Origin: Variovorax sp. 54
GTDB lineage: Bacteria > Pseudomonadota > Gammaproteobacteria > Burkholderiales > Burkholderiaceae_C
Assembly: GCF_002754375.1 (NCBI RefSeq)
Contig: NZ_PEFF01000001.1
Coordinates: forward strand, 2,108,001 to 2,172,000
Reading direction: 5' to 3'
Length of the DNA stretch: 64,000 nucleotides
Below are positions 53,125 to 62,366 of this stretch, in pieces (the stretch's first letter is position 1; the number at the start of each line of letters is the position of its first letter). The notes under the pieces are model-generated. The model searched no databases. It worked only from the letters and a program-made list of their open reading frames with translations, and was not told the DNA's origin. A program made the position numbers and the translations under genes.

Positions 53125-54483
53125 TTACGGAGCGGCCGGCTTGCCGCCCACCACCACCGTCACCATGCGCTGCGGTTGCAGCTTGCGGCCGAACGCGGCC
53201 TGGATGTCGGCGGCCGTGACCGCGTTCATGCGCGCGGTCCAGGTGTCGAGGTAGTCCAGCGGCAGGCCGTACCAGGCGATGTTGGCGACGTTGCCGATCA
53301 GCTTGCGATTGCTGTCCAGCAGCAGCGGGAAGCCGCCGATCAGGTTGTCCTTCGCGGCCTTCAGTTCCTTCTCGGTCGGGCCTTCGGCCACGAACTTCGC
53401 GAGCACCTCGCGCGAGACCTTGGTCGCCGCGTCGGCCTGGTCGGGCCGGGTCTGGAAGCCGATGCGGAAGGCGCCCGCGTCGAGCCCCGGCGCAAAGCCG
53501 CTGTACACGCTGTAGGCCAGGCCGCGCTTCTCGCGCACCTCTTCGGTCAGCCGCGAGACAAAGCCACCGCCGCCGAGTACGTAGTTGCCGAGCGTGAGCG
53601 CGAAGTGGTCCGGGTCCTGGCGCGGGTAGCCGGGCTGGCCGATGAAGACGTGGGCCTGCGCCGAGTCGAAGGGAATGCGCTCGTCCTTCGGCGCCGTAAG
53701 CGCCACCACCGGCGCGATGGCCGGCAGCGGTGCGCAGGCCGCAGGGCTGGGCAGGCGCGACAGCAGCGTGGTCGCGAGCGCCTCGGCCTCGGCGCGCGTG
53801 ACCGCGCCCACGATGCTGAGCTTGGCGCGGCACGGCAGGATCAGCTGCTCGTAGCGCTGACGCATGGCGGCCGTGTCGATGCGCGCCAGCGTCTCTTCGG
53901 TCACTTCCTGGCCGTAGGGATGCGTGCCGTACACGGCCTGCGCGAAGGCGCGGCCGACCACGGTTGCGGGCTTGGTGTTGGCTTCCTTGATGGCGGCGTT
54001 GATGCGCTCGCGTTCGCGCGGCCAGATGTCGTCGGGGAACGAGGGCTCACCGATCTCGCGCGCGGCCAGGGCCACGGACTTGGTCAGCAGCGCCGGGTCG
54101 GACAGCGTGCGCAGCGTGTAGCTGGTCCGGTCGGTGCCGGCGCTCACGTCGAAGCTGGCGCCCAGATCGGCCCAGGCCTCGCCCAGCGCGTTCTGGTCGA
54201 GCGCGGGCTCGCCGTTGCGGCCGGCACGCACGCCCTTCTCGACCATTGCGGCGCTGGTGCTGGCCAGCCCGGCCTGCGCCGCCGGGTCGCGCCGGCTGCC
54301 GGCGTCGAAGTCGATCTGCACGTCGACGATCGGCAGCGCGTTGGTCGACACCAGGTACACCTTGGCGCCGTTGGCCAGCGTCCAGTGCTCGATGGGCAGC
54401 GCGGCCTGCGCACTGCCCATGCCGAACAGCGCGGTGATGCCCGCCAGGAGGGCGGTGCTTGCAAATTTCTTGAGGTTCTTCAT
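53125..54483 (-). CDS. M16-family peptidase, non-catalytic partner
   Basis: 452 residues from the ATG at 54483 (MKNLKKFAST), with a signal peptide (LLAGITALFGMGSAQA). The M16 fold is clear (ANGAKVYLV, and EKRGLAYSVYSGF in the second half), but the zinc motif HxxEH is absent: at the usual place the sequence is GLASTSAAMVEKG. So this is the inactive half of a heterodimer with the next gene. It starts 19 bp after the catalytic gene ends. Confidence 0.9.
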   Translation of the reverse strand: MKNLKKFASTALLAGITALFGMGSAQAALPIEHWTLANGAKVYLVSTNALPIVDVQIDFDAGSRRDPAAQAGLASTSAAMVEKGVRAGRNGEPALDQNALGEAWADLGASFDVSAGTDRTSYTLRTLSDPALLTKSVALAAREIGEPSFPDDIWPRERERINAAIKEANTKPATVVGRAFAQAVYGTHPYGQEVTEETLARIDTAAMRQRYEQLILPCRAKLSIVGAVTRAEAEALATTLLSRLPSPAACAPLPAIAPVVALTAPKDERIPFDSAQAHVFIGQPGYPRQDPDHFALTLGNYVLGGGGFVSRLTEEVREKRGLAYSVYSGFAPGLDAGAFRIGFQTRPDQADAATKVSREVLAKFVAEGPTEKELKAAKDNLIGGFPLLLDSNRKLIGNVANIAWYGLPLDYLDTWTARMNAVTAADIQAAFGRKLQPQRMVTVVVGGKPAAP

Positions 54484-54502
54484 GGAGGGAATCCGGTGCC
54501 TT

Positions 54503-55948
54503 TCAGCGCATCTCGCCAGCGGGGGCGGCGAAGCCGCGGCCGCGCTTGGGTTCGGGCGGCAGGGGCCGCAGCGTGGCGACCGTGAGCTGGTCATCGCCGA
54601 AGTACTTGGCGGCCACCGCCTGCACCTGCGCCGCCGTCACGGCCTGCAGCCGGGCGACGATGCGCTCGCTGGCGTCCAGCGGCAGGCCCTGAATCCAGTT
54701 GCTGCCGAGTTCGCGCGCCTGCGCCATCACCGAATCGCGCTTGTAGGTTTCGCTCGCCACCCACTGCGTCTTGACGCGGGCCAGCTCGGCCTCGCCGACA
54801 CCGTCTTTCGCCACGCGCGCCACCTGGGCACGCAGTGCAGCTTCGACCGTCTCGGCGGTCTTGCCGGCCGCCGGCACGCCGTCGAGCATGAAGAGCTGCG
54901 GACCGCGACCGACGAAGCCCGCATACGCGCCGGCCGAATCGGCCACGCGGCCGGGGCCTTGCGTGAGCGCGCGGTCGAGCCGCGCACCGGCGTAGCCGTC
55001 GAGCACGGCCGAGAGCACCACCAGCGCCCAGGCGTCGCTGTTGGCGTCGTCGAGGTTGGTGAGCTGCGGCACGCGGAAGGCGAGCGACACATACGCCTGC
55101 TCGGCGGGGGCCTTGAATTCGAGGCGGCGGATGCCGCGCTGCGTGGGCTCGGTGCGCGGCTTGCGCTCCGGCACGGCGCGCGCGGGGATGCTGCCGTAGT
55201 ACTTCTCGGCCAGCGCGCGCACGCGCGCCACGTCGACATCGCCGGCCACCACGAGCACGGCGTTGGCGGGCACGTACCAGCGCTGGAAGAAGGCGCGCGC
55301 GTCGGCGGGCGTCATCGATTCGAGGTCGCTCATCCAGCCCACCACGGGGCGGCGGTACGGCGACGAGGTGAAGACGGCCGCATTCTGCTGCTCGCCGAGC
55401 AGGGCGCGCGGCTGGTCGTCGGTGCGCAGACGGCGCTCTTCCTTGACCACCTCGATCTCGCGCTTGAACTCGTCGTCGGGCCACTGGTTGTTGGCGAAGC
55501 GGTCCGATTCGAGCTTCATCACCTGTTCGAGGCTGCCGACCGGGATCTGCTGGTAGTAGCCCGTGGCATCGCGCATGGTGAAGGCGTTTTCCTGCCCGCC
55601 CAGCGCCGCCACGCGGCGCGAGAACTCGCCGGCCGGCACGCTCTTCGTGCCCTTGAACAGCATGTGCTCCAGCACGTGCGCCACGCCCGAGGTGCCGTCG
55701 ACCTCGTCCATGGAGCCGACCCGCACCCAGACCATCTGCACCGCGGTCGGCGAGCGCCGGTCGGGCTGCACGATCACGGTCATGCCGTTGGCGAGGGTGA
55801 ATTGCTGGGGGCCCGGAGCTGCGGCGGCGGAGGCCGACGCAGCGGGAGCGGGGGTGGACTGGGCCTGCGCGGGCACGGTCCACAGCGCAGAAAGCGCCAG
55901 GGCCAGCACCGCACCAGACGCAGCGCGGCGTGGCGAGAGGTGTTTCAT
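54503..55948 (-). CDS. M16-family zinc peptidase, catalytic partner
   Basis: 481 residues with a signal peptide (VLALALSALWTVPAQA) and a short Ala/Pro-rich linker. The zinc motif HVLEH is in GVAHVLEHMLFKGT and the downstream Glu-rich motif is EIEVVKEERR. It is probably a periplasmic protease working with the non-catalytic gene 19 bp downstream. It is divergent from ftsY, with only 29 bp between the starts. Confidence 0.93.
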   Translation of the reverse strand: MKHLSPRRAASGAVLALALSALWTVPAQAQSTPAPAASASAAAAPGPQQFTLANGMTVIVQPDRRSPTAVQMVWVRVGSMDEVDGTSGVAHVLEHMLFKGTKSVPAGEFSRRVAALGGQENAFTMRDATGYYQQIPVGSLEQVMKLESDRFANNQWPDDEFKREIEVVKEERRLRTDDQPRALLGEQQNAAVFTSSPYRRPVVGWMSDLESMTPADARAFFQRWYVPANAVLVVAGDVDVARVRALAEKYYGSIPARAVPERKPRTEPTQRGIRRLEFKAPAEQAYVSLAFRVPQLTNLDDANSDAWALVVLSAVLDGYAGARLDRALTQGPGRVADSAGAYAGFVGRGPQLFMLDGVPAAGKTAETVEAALRAQVARVAKDGVGEAELARVKTQWVASETYKRDSVMAQARELGSNWIQGLPLDASERIVARLQAVTAAQVQAVAAKYFGDDQLTVATLRPLPPEPKRGRGFAAPAGEMR

Positions 55949-55977
55949 AGAATGGGTCGGATTGTAAAAAGCTCCCG

Positions 55978-57342
55978 ATGTTCAGTTTCTTCAAGAAAAA
56001 ACCACCTGCCGATGCCCCGGTGACACCGGCCCCGCCGCCGACCACCGAACCCGCGCCGCCCCCGGCCGCGGAACCCGCACCGGCACGCTCGGTGTTCTCG
56101 CCGTCGAGCTGGTTCGGGTCGAAGCCTGCGGCGGAAGCGCCTGCACCCGTTCCTGCGCCGCCGCCCGCACCCGTGCCTGCCCCAGCTCCCGAGCCGGCGC
56201 CTGTCGCGCCGGAGGTTGCTCCGGCTGCAGAGGTCACACCTGTGGTGGCGCCAGCGCCCTCCCCTGTGCCTGCACCGACGCCAGCGCCGGTTCCGGTCGC
56301 CGCACCGGCGCCGATCCCTGCGCCAGTGCCCGTTCCTGCACCTGCACCTGCACCCGTCATTGCACCGCCGCCCCCTCCGGCGCCCGTGCCCGCACCGCCT
56401 CCCGCTCCCATCGCCGTCGTCGAGCCACCCGCCATCGCCACCGAGCGCAAGAGCTGGTTCGACAAGCTCAAGACCGGCCTGCGCAAGACCGGCACCGGCA
56501 TCCAGGCCGTGTTCGTCAATGCGCAGATCGACGACGCGCTGTATGAAGAACTCGAATCGGCGCTCTTGATGGCCGACACCGGCGTCAAGGCCACCGAGTA
56601 CCTGCTCGACGACCTGAAGGTGCGCGTCAAGCGCCAGATGGCCACCGACGCTGCGCAGGTCAAGCTGCTGCTGGCCGATGCCGTCACCGACCTGCTCAAG
56701 CCGCTCGAGAAGCCGCTGGTCATCGGCGAGTACACGCCCACCGTGATCATGGTGGCCGGCGTCAATGGCGCGGGCAAGACCACCTCCATCGGCAAGCTCA
56801 CCAAGCACCTGGCCACCGAAGGCGCCTCCGTGCTGCTGGCCGCGGCCGACACCTTCCGCGCGGCGGCGCGCGAGCAGCTGCTGGTCTGGGCCGACCGCAA
56901 CACCGTCGAGATCGTGAGCAACGAAGGCGGCGACCCGTCGGCCGTGAGCTTCGACGCCGTGAACGCCGGCAAGGCGCGCGGCAAGGACGTGGTGCTGGTC
57001 GACACGGCAGGCCGCCTGCCGACGCAGCTGCACCTGATGGACGAGTTGAAGAAGATCAAGCGCGTCGTCACCAAGGCCGACGCCACCGCGCCGCACGAGG
57101 TGCTGCTGGTGATCGACGGCAACACCGGCCAGAACGCGCTCGCGCAGGTCAGGTCCTTCGACGAAACGCTGGGCCTCACGGGCCTCATCGTCACCAAGCT
57201 CGACGGCACCGCCAAGGGCGGCGTGCTGTGCGCCATCGCGCGCGAGCGGCCCATTCCGGTGTACTTCATCGGCGTGGGCGAAAAGCTCGAAGACCTCGAG
57301 ACCTTCAACGCCCGCGAGTTCGCGCAGGCCTTGCTCGGCTGA
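55978..57342 (+). CDS. ftsY: Signal recognition particle receptor FtsY with Pro/Ala-rich N-terminus
   Basis: 454 residues. After MFSFFKKKPP, about residues 10-155 are almost only Pro, Ala and Val with imperfect repeats (units like PAPAPV), then the NG domain starts near KSWFDKLKTGL. GVNGAGKTTSIGK, DTAGRLPTQ and TKLDGTAKGG are the GTPase motifs. It docks SRP-ribosome complexes at the membrane. The usual acidic A domain is replaced by this Pro/Ala segment. Confidence 0.95.
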   Translation: MFSFFKKKPPADAPVTPAPPPTTEPAPPPAAEPAPARSVFSPSSWFGSKPAAEAPAPVPAPPPAPVPAPAPEPAPVAPEVAPAAEVTPVVAPAPSPVPAPTPAPVPVAAPAPIPAPVPVPAPAPAPVIAPPPPPAPVPAPPPAPIAVVEPPAIATERKSWFDKLKTGLRKTGTGIQAVFVNAQIDDALYEELESALLMADTGVKATEYLLDDLKVRVKRQMATDAAQVKLLLADAVTDLLKPLEKPLVIGEYTPTVIMVAGVNGAGKTTSIGKLTKHLATEGASVLLAAADTFRAAAREQLLVWADRNTVEIVSNEGGDPSAVSFDAVNAGKARGKDVVLVDTAGRLPTQLHLMDELKKIKRVVTKADATAPHEVLLVIDGNTGQNALAQVRSFDETLGLTGLIVTKLDGTAKGGVLCAIARERPIPVYFIGVGEKLEDLETFNAREFAQALLG

Positions 57343-57662
57343 GGCTTCCGCCTCCCACCTTTCGCTTCGGACAAAAAAAACGGCCCCCGGCTTTCGCCGG
57401 AGGCCGTCAGCTCCCTGTCTTTCTTGTTTCTCCCTTGTATTCCCCCTGCGTGTGGCCTGTGCGGCGTCGCGCTTCGTGTGCGAAGGCACCGGTGGTCGAC
57501 GCCTGCAATACCCCCTGATTTCGCTTCCCTGAAACCCGAAATTACGACGGGAGGCGAAAGCCCGGCAGTGCCAAAAGTCATTGCATGTGCGCCCAACCGA
57601 ATCGATCGGCACGCAATGAACTACAACGTATTCACTTTCAGCCGCAGGCTGTGTGCCAAACG
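57343..57662. other. Intergenic region between convergent ftsY and histidine-kinase genes
   Basis: 320 bp with no supported gene. It begins with a terminator hairpin (57373-57406). The rest (57410-57662) is less GC-rich than the flanks; I see no tRNA or clear repeat in it. Long open frames on the plus strand that start here are shadows of the kinase gene. Confidence 0.7.
57373..57406 (-). terminator. Terminator between ftsY and the hybrid kinase gene
   Basis: An 11-bp stem with one mismatch (57381-57391 with 57396-57406) over TTTC, and an eight-A run at 57373-57380 that is a T-run on the minus strand. It ends the kinase message and may partly stop ftsY transcripts. Confidence 0.8.
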
Positions 57663-59462
57663 CTACGGAGCCGGCGTGAGCTCGGCCATGGCCTGCAGCA
57701 GCGCGTCGGGTGCCACGGGCTTGAACAGCACCGGCACGCCCGACTCGCGCACGCGCTGCAGGCGGTCGGGCGAGGTCTCGCCGGTGATCAGCAGCAGCGG
57801 CAGTTCAGTGCCCAGGTGCCGACTCAGACGCAGGCCCACGTCGAGGCCGTCGACGCCGTCGGCCAGGCGGTAGTCGCACATCAGCAGGCCGAAGGGCCGG
57901 CCCTCGGCGCGGGCCTGGTGCAGCGCATCGGCCGCGGCAGCCTCATCGGCGACGGCGTGTGCGTCGATTGCGTGCGAGCGCAGCAGGCCGGTCATGGCTT
58001 CGCGAATCTCGAGTTCGTCGTCCATCAGCAGCACGCGACCGGGCAGCGTGGCGGCGCGGCGGCGCACCGACAGTTCGGCGCTGCCGGCCGGGAACGGTCC
58101 CACGAGCGCACTGACCTGCGGCGGCACGGTCGGCAGCACGACACGGAAGTGCGTGCCCCGGCCGGGGCGCGAATGCATCTGCACCGGGTGGCCCAGCAGC
58201 CGCGACAGGCGCCGCACGATCGACAGGCCGATGCCCAGGCCGCGCGCACGGTCGCGGCCCGGGTTATCGATTTGGTAGAACTCTTCGAAGATGCGGTGCG
58301 ACTGCTCGGGTGCAATGCCGATGCCGGTGTCGCGCACCTCGATCCACACGGTGTCGCCGCGGTCGCGCGCCGTCACGGTCACGCCGCCCTGCATGGTGTA
58401 CTTCAACGCGTTGTCCATCAGGTTGGACAGCATGCGGTGCAGCAGCTGCGGATCGCTGCGCACCCACAGGCCGCTGGCGCGCACGCGCAGCTGCAGCTCC
58501 TTCTGCTCCGCCTGCGCCGAGAAGGTGTGGTTGAGCGGCAGGAACAGCGCATCGAGCTCGACCGGCTGCGGCGCCGGCGTGATGACGCCCGCGTCGAGCC
58601 GGGACACATCGAGCATGGTGTCGAGCGACGCGCCCAGCGCGTTCACGGCGCGCATCAGGCGCTCGGCGTTGCGGCTCTCGGGACGGCCGCGCAGCTCGTT
58701 CTCGAGCGCGGCGCCGAACAGCGCGATGGCATGCAGCGGCTGGCGCAGGTCGTGGCTGGCGGCGCCGAGGAAGCGGGTCTTTTCTTCGCTGGCGCGCTCG
58801 GTGGCGGCGATCTGCTCGCCCAGGCGCGCAGCCAGCGCCTCGTTCTCGAAGCGCAGCATGAGCGAGTCGGTCAGCAGCCGGTGCTGGCGCACGCCGGCGT
58901 GCAGCGTGAGCATCAAATAGGCCGAGCCGGCCGCCGCCAAAAACAGGTGCAGGCCGTCGCCCTGCCAGGCCAGCGCGATGATCATGCCCAGCGACATGGG
59001 CAGCGTGTAGCCGAACAGCGCGGGCTTGAGCGGCCACAGCGACTGCGCGGCGCGCGCGCAGCTGCCGACGATCACGGCCATCAGCAGCGAGGTCATGGGC
59101 AGGTTCTCGTGCGGCACGATGAACCAGGGCACCACGGCCGTGATCATGCTCACCAGCGTGACCATGCGCGAGATCTTGCGCGCCCAGTACGGGCTCTCGG
59201 AGGCCGGCTTGTCGGGCGTCCAGCGCGGCGTGAAGAAGACGTAGATGTCGACCGCCGCCAGCGCCGCCATCCAGAACAGCAGGCGCGCATCGCTGAGCTG
59301 CGAATAGATGATGCAGCCGAACACGATCACGAAGCCCAGGTGGGTCAGCGTGGAGATGCCGTAGGTGTCGTAGACCGAGCCGACGTGCTCGCGCAGCACG
59401 CGCTGGCCCAGCAGCTGGCCGGCGGCGGCATCGCCGCGGCCCGCCAGCGTGGCGCCGCTCAA
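57663..59462 (-). CDS. Hybrid sensor histidine kinase with C-terminal receiver
   Basis: About 599 residues from a TTG at 59462 that overlaps the regulator stop (TTGA). Membrane helices occupy about residues 40-185. The H box is SHDLRQPLHA with His237; N box SNLMDNALKY, G boxes DTGIGIAP and GLGIGLSIV follow. A receiver domain fills the last 120 residues (RVLLMDDE, CDYRL with the acceptor Asp, FKPV Lys). The sensor part has no recognised ligand domain. A longer frame from 59600 lies inside the regulator gene and is unsupported. Confidence 0.9.
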   Translation of the reverse strand: MSGATLAGRGDAAAGQLLGQRVLREHVGSVYDTYGISTLTHLGFVIVFGCIIYSQLSDARLLFWMAALAAVDIYVFFTPRWTPDKPASESPYWARKISRMVTLVSMITAVVPWFIVPHENLPMTSLLMAVIVGSCARAAQSLWPLKPALFGYTLPMSLGMIIALAWQGDGLHLFLAAAGSAYLMLTLHAGVRQHRLLTDSLMLRFENEALAARLGEQIAATERASEEKTRFLGAASHDLRQPLHAIALFGAALENELRGRPESRNAERLMRAVNALGASLDTMLDVSRLDAGVITPAPQPVELDALFLPLNHTFSAQAEQKELQLRVRASGLWVRSDPQLLHRMLSNLMDNALKYTMQGGVTVTARDRGDTVWIEVRDTGIGIAPEQSHRIFEEFYQIDNPGRDRARGLGIGLSIVRRLSRLLGHPVQMHSRPGRGTHFRVVLPTVPPQVSALVGPFPAGSAELSVRRRAATLPGRVLLMDDELEIREAMTGLLRSHAIDAHAVADEAAAADALHQARAEGRPFGLLMCDYRLADGVDGLDVGLRLSRHLGTELPLLLITGETSPDRLQRVRESGVPVLFKPVAPDALLQAMAELTPAP

Positions 59463-60178
59463 CGCAGCATGCTGATCAGCTGGGCGCGCGAGCGCATGCC
59501 GAACAGCAGGAGGATGGTCGAGACATGGTTCTTCACCGTGCCCTCGCTCAGGTTGGCCAGGTGCGCGATCTCCTTGTTCGCCTTGCCTTCGAGCACCCAC
59601 TGCAGCACCTGCATCTGGCGCGGCGTGAGCTCCTGCCAGGCGCTGGCGTGCGCGAACTCCGCATACCCCGACAACGACTTGGGCAGCACCGCGGGCGGCA
59701 GCGGCTGCTGCGGCGTGCCGTCGGCCTCGAACAGGCCGCAGGCGCGGATGAAGCCCACCATCTCCTTCAGGTCGGCGGACTTCGGCAGGAAGGCGCTGGC
59801 ACCGAGTGCGAGCGCGCCCTGCGCCAGCGTGCTGTTGGCGGTGCCCGAGAGCACCACGACGCGCGCCGCCGGAAAGCGCAGGCGGAACTCGGCCAGGCCG
59901 CTGAGGCCGTGCGTGTCGGGCAGCGCGAGGTCGAGCAGCACGAGGCCGATGGCCGCCTCGTTCGCCGCATAAAGCGCGAGCGCGTCGGCGATGTTGCCGG
60001 CCTCGAACACCGAGATGCGCGCACCCGAGGTGGCAGCCTGGGCCTGCACCAGCGCGCTCACGCCCAGGCGCAGCAGGTCGTGGTCGTCCACCACCAGGAT
60101 CGCGCCGGACACGCCGGCAGGCACACCGGTGTCGGTGAGGGGCGGCGGGGGTGCGGAGGGGGAGTCGAAAGAGGCCAC
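59459..60178 (-). CDS. LuxR/NarL-family response regulator
   Basis: 239 residues from a GTG at 60178. The first 28 residues are Pro/Ser/Thr-rich; the receiver starts AILVVDDHDLLRLG with acceptor Asp in LVLLDLALPD, and the switch Lys in FLPKSAD. The LuxR HTH is LTPRQMQVLQWVLEG and LSEGTVKNHVS. It is coupled to the hybrid kinase. Its targets are unknown. Confidence 0.92.
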   Translation of the reverse strand: MASFDSPSAPPPPLTDTGVPAGVSGAILVVDDHDLLRLGVSALVQAQAATSGARISVFEAGNIADALALYAANEAAIGLVLLDLALPDTHGLSGLAEFRLRFPAARVVVLSGTANSTLAQGALALGASAFLPKSADLKEMVGFIRACGLFEADGTPQQPLPPAVLPKSLSGYAEFAHASAWQELTPRQMQVLQWVLEGKANKEIAHLANLSEGTVKNHVSTILLLFGMRSRAQLISMLR

Positions 60179-60315
60179 GGATTTGATCTTAGCGGCGCAA
60201 GCCCCGGGCGACAGTGCCCTTAGTCATGACACCGGGACAGCGCTACTTGCCAGGGTGCCGCACCGTGGGCACCATGAGCGTCTTGCCGCAACGCACGGCG
60301 CCCCGGAGACCTGCC

Positions 60316-60780
60316 ATGACCCACACCGCCGCCGCCCCGCTCGCCACCAGCGAGCGCAAGGTCGACCGCCTGCTCGCCCACTACGAGGAGAGCCACCGCC
60401 ATCCGACCAACGAGCTGATCCACTTCGTGGCCATTCCCGCGATCATGCTGAGCATCGTCGGGCTGCTGTTCGCGATCCATCCGTGGGTGGCCTACGCCTT
60501 CGTGGCGGCCAGCCTCGTGTACTACGCCCTGCTGCGCTCGCCGGCCTTCCTCGTCACCATGCTGGCGCTCACGGTGCTGGCGCTGGTGGCGGTGCATGCG
60601 ATGGGCGCCGCGGTGGCGCCGGTGTCGGCGGCGATCTTCGTGGTGGCGTGGATCTTCCAGTTCGTCGGCCACAAGATGGAAGGCAAAAAGCCTTCGTTCT
60701 TCGAGGACATCCAGTACCTCTGGGTCGGTCCGCTGTTCGTGCTGTCGAAGCTGTTCCTGAAGCTCGGCATTCGCTGGTAA
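60316..60780 (+). CDS. Mpo1-like (DUF962) membrane protein
   Basis: 154 residues from the ATG at 60316 (MTHTAAAPLATSERK); an earlier in-frame start at 60214 is less likely. Conserved HYEESHRHPTNELIHFVAIP near the N-terminus and QFVGHKMEGKKPSFFED near the C-terminus carry the His residues that in yeast Mpo1 bind iron. About four membrane helices lie between. The yeast relative is a dioxygenase in alpha-oxidation of 2-hydroxy fatty acids; the function here is by family only. Confidence 0.87.
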   Translation: MTHTAAAPLATSERKVDRLLAHYEESHRHPTNELIHFVAIPAIMLSIVGLLFAIHPWVAYAFVAASLVYYALLRSPAFLVTMLALTVLALVAVHAMGAAVAPVSAAIFVVAWIFQFVGHKMEGKKPSFFEDIQYLWVGPLFVLSKLFLKLGIRW

Positions 60781-60981
60781 ACGGCGCCTTTCGCCCCGCG
60801 CCTTCTTCGCTGCCGCCTGCGGCGCCGCCCTCGGGTGAACCCTGAGGGGTGATGGCGCGCATCACGTTTTCTGATTGGCCCCCGCGCGGCACGTCATGCA
60901 CGATGCCGACCGACATGACCGCAAGCGCTCGCCACGAAGCGCGCGGCATGCGTCCTCGCCAACGACCTGGAGACACACACC

Positions 60982-62325
60982 ATGCCTTCCCGCCTCACCC
61001 TGCGCACCCTTGCGCTTTCGTTCTCGCTGCTGGCCGCCGGCCTCGGCGGCGCCGCCCATGCCGGCACCGTCACGGTCGTCACCTCCTTTCCCAAGGAACT
61101 GACGCAGGCCTACAAGGTGGCGTTCGAGAAAGCCAACCCCGGCATCAAGCTGGAGATCCTCAACAAGAGCACGGTGCAGGGCATCTCGTACGTGCGCGAG
61201 CTGCCGGTGGGCCAGCGGCCCGACATCTTCTGGGCCTCGGCGCCTGATGCCTTCGAGGTGCTGGCCGGGCAGAAGCTGCTCGAGAACGTGGCGGCGCAGG
61301 CCAACAAGGCGGTGCCCGAGAAGGTCGGCAACTACCCCATCAACAACCCGCAGGGCCTGTACCTCGGGCAGGCGCTGGCCGGCTACGGCCTGATGTGGAA
61401 CACGCGCTACATGACCGCCAACAAGCTGCCGTCGCCCGCGCAGTGGAGCGACCTGATGAAGCCGGTGTACTTCGGCCACGCGGCCATGAGCGCGCCCTCG
61501 CGCTCGGGCACCACGCACCTCACGGTCGAGACGCTGCTGCAGGGCGAAGGCTGGGACAAGGGCTGGAACCAGCTGCTGCAGATTTCGGGCAACAGCGCGG
61601 CCATCACCGAGCGCAGCTTCGGCGTGCCCGACGGCGTGAACAACGGCCAGTTCGGCATCGGCCTGGTGATCGACTTCTTCGGCCTGGCCGGCAAGTTCTC
61701 GGGCTTCCCGGTGGAGTTCGTCTACCCCGACGTGACGGCCGTGGTGCCGGCCAACATCGGCCTCATCAGCGGCAGCAAGAACCCCGAAGAGGCGCGCAAG
61801 TTCATCGCCTACAGCGTGTCGACCGAAGGCCAGCTGCTGCTGCTCGATCCGAAGATCTCGCGCCTGCCGGTGCTGCCGCCGTCGGCGCTGGGTGGCAAGG
61901 TGCCGCCCGCCTACCCGAACCCGTTCGAGATCGCCAAGCGCGCCAAGGTGCACTTCGACTCCGACCTTTCGGAAGCCCGCTACAACGTGGTGTCCTCGCT
62001 GTTCGACCAGACCATCACCTTCCGCCACAAGGAACTCAAGGCCGCCACCAAGGCGATCCACGAGGCCACCGCCGCACTCGCCAAGAAGCCCAACGCGCAG
62101 GGCCAGGCGCAGCTCAAGCAGGCGCGCGACCTGGCCTTCACGCCACTGGTGGGCGCGTCGATGGCGAACGACAAGGACTTCCTGGCGCTGTTCACCGCCA
62201 ACAAGAAGGATGCCGCGTCGAACAAGCAGGTCACCGGCCTCGAAGACCGCTGGAGCACGCAGGCCCGCGAGCAGTACGAACGCGCCCGCACGCTGGCCGA
62301 GCAGGCCCTGGCCAGCGCCCGCTGA
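60982..62325 (+). CDS. ABC transporter substrate-binding protein (AfuA/Fe3+-type family)
   Basis: 447 residues with a signal peptide (LALSFSLLAAGLGGAAHA). Marks of the extracellular solute-binding family 1/AfuA group: TVVTSFPKELTQAYKVAFEKANPGIKLE (in pieces), and GLMWNTRYMTANKLPSPAQWSDL. Longer than most by about 100 residues; the extra C-terminal part is helical and Lys/Ala-rich. It may bind ferric iron, phosphonate or a sugar phosphate; the sequence does not settle which. The permease gene starts 41 bp downstream. Confidence 0.87.
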   Translation: MPSRLTLRTLALSFSLLAAGLGGAAHAGTVTVVTSFPKELTQAYKVAFEKANPGIKLEILNKSTVQGISYVRELPVGQRPDIFWASAPDAFEVLAGQKLLENVAAQANKAVPEKVGNYPINNPQGLYLGQALAGYGLMWNTRYMTANKLPSPAQWSDLMKPVYFGHAAMSAPSRSGTTHLTVETLLQGEGWDKGWNQLLQISGNSAAITERSFGVPDGVNNGQFGIGLVIDFFGLAGKFSGFPVEFVYPDVTAVVPANIGLISGSKNPEEARKFIAYSVSTEGQLLLLDPKISRLPVLPPSALGGKVPPAYPNPFEIAKRAKVHFDSDLSEARYNVVSSLFDQTITFRHKELKAATKAIHEATAALAKKPNAQGQAQLKQARDLAFTPLVGASMANDKDFLALFTANKKDAASNKQVTGLEDRWSTQAREQYERARTLAEQALASAR

Positions 62326-62366
62326 ACCCCTTTGACCACCACTGAGCGCCACCGGACACCTCACCG

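Noticed and set aside
56100..56445. Repeats in ftsY as a possible CRISPR or minisatellite
   Set aside because: The units are in frame, of variable length and code for Pro/Ala/Val; there are no unique spacers between constant repeats.
57585..59972. A 795-codon plus-strand frame opposite the hybrid kinase
   Set aside because: Shadow of the minus-strand kinase and regulator, which have full motif sets.
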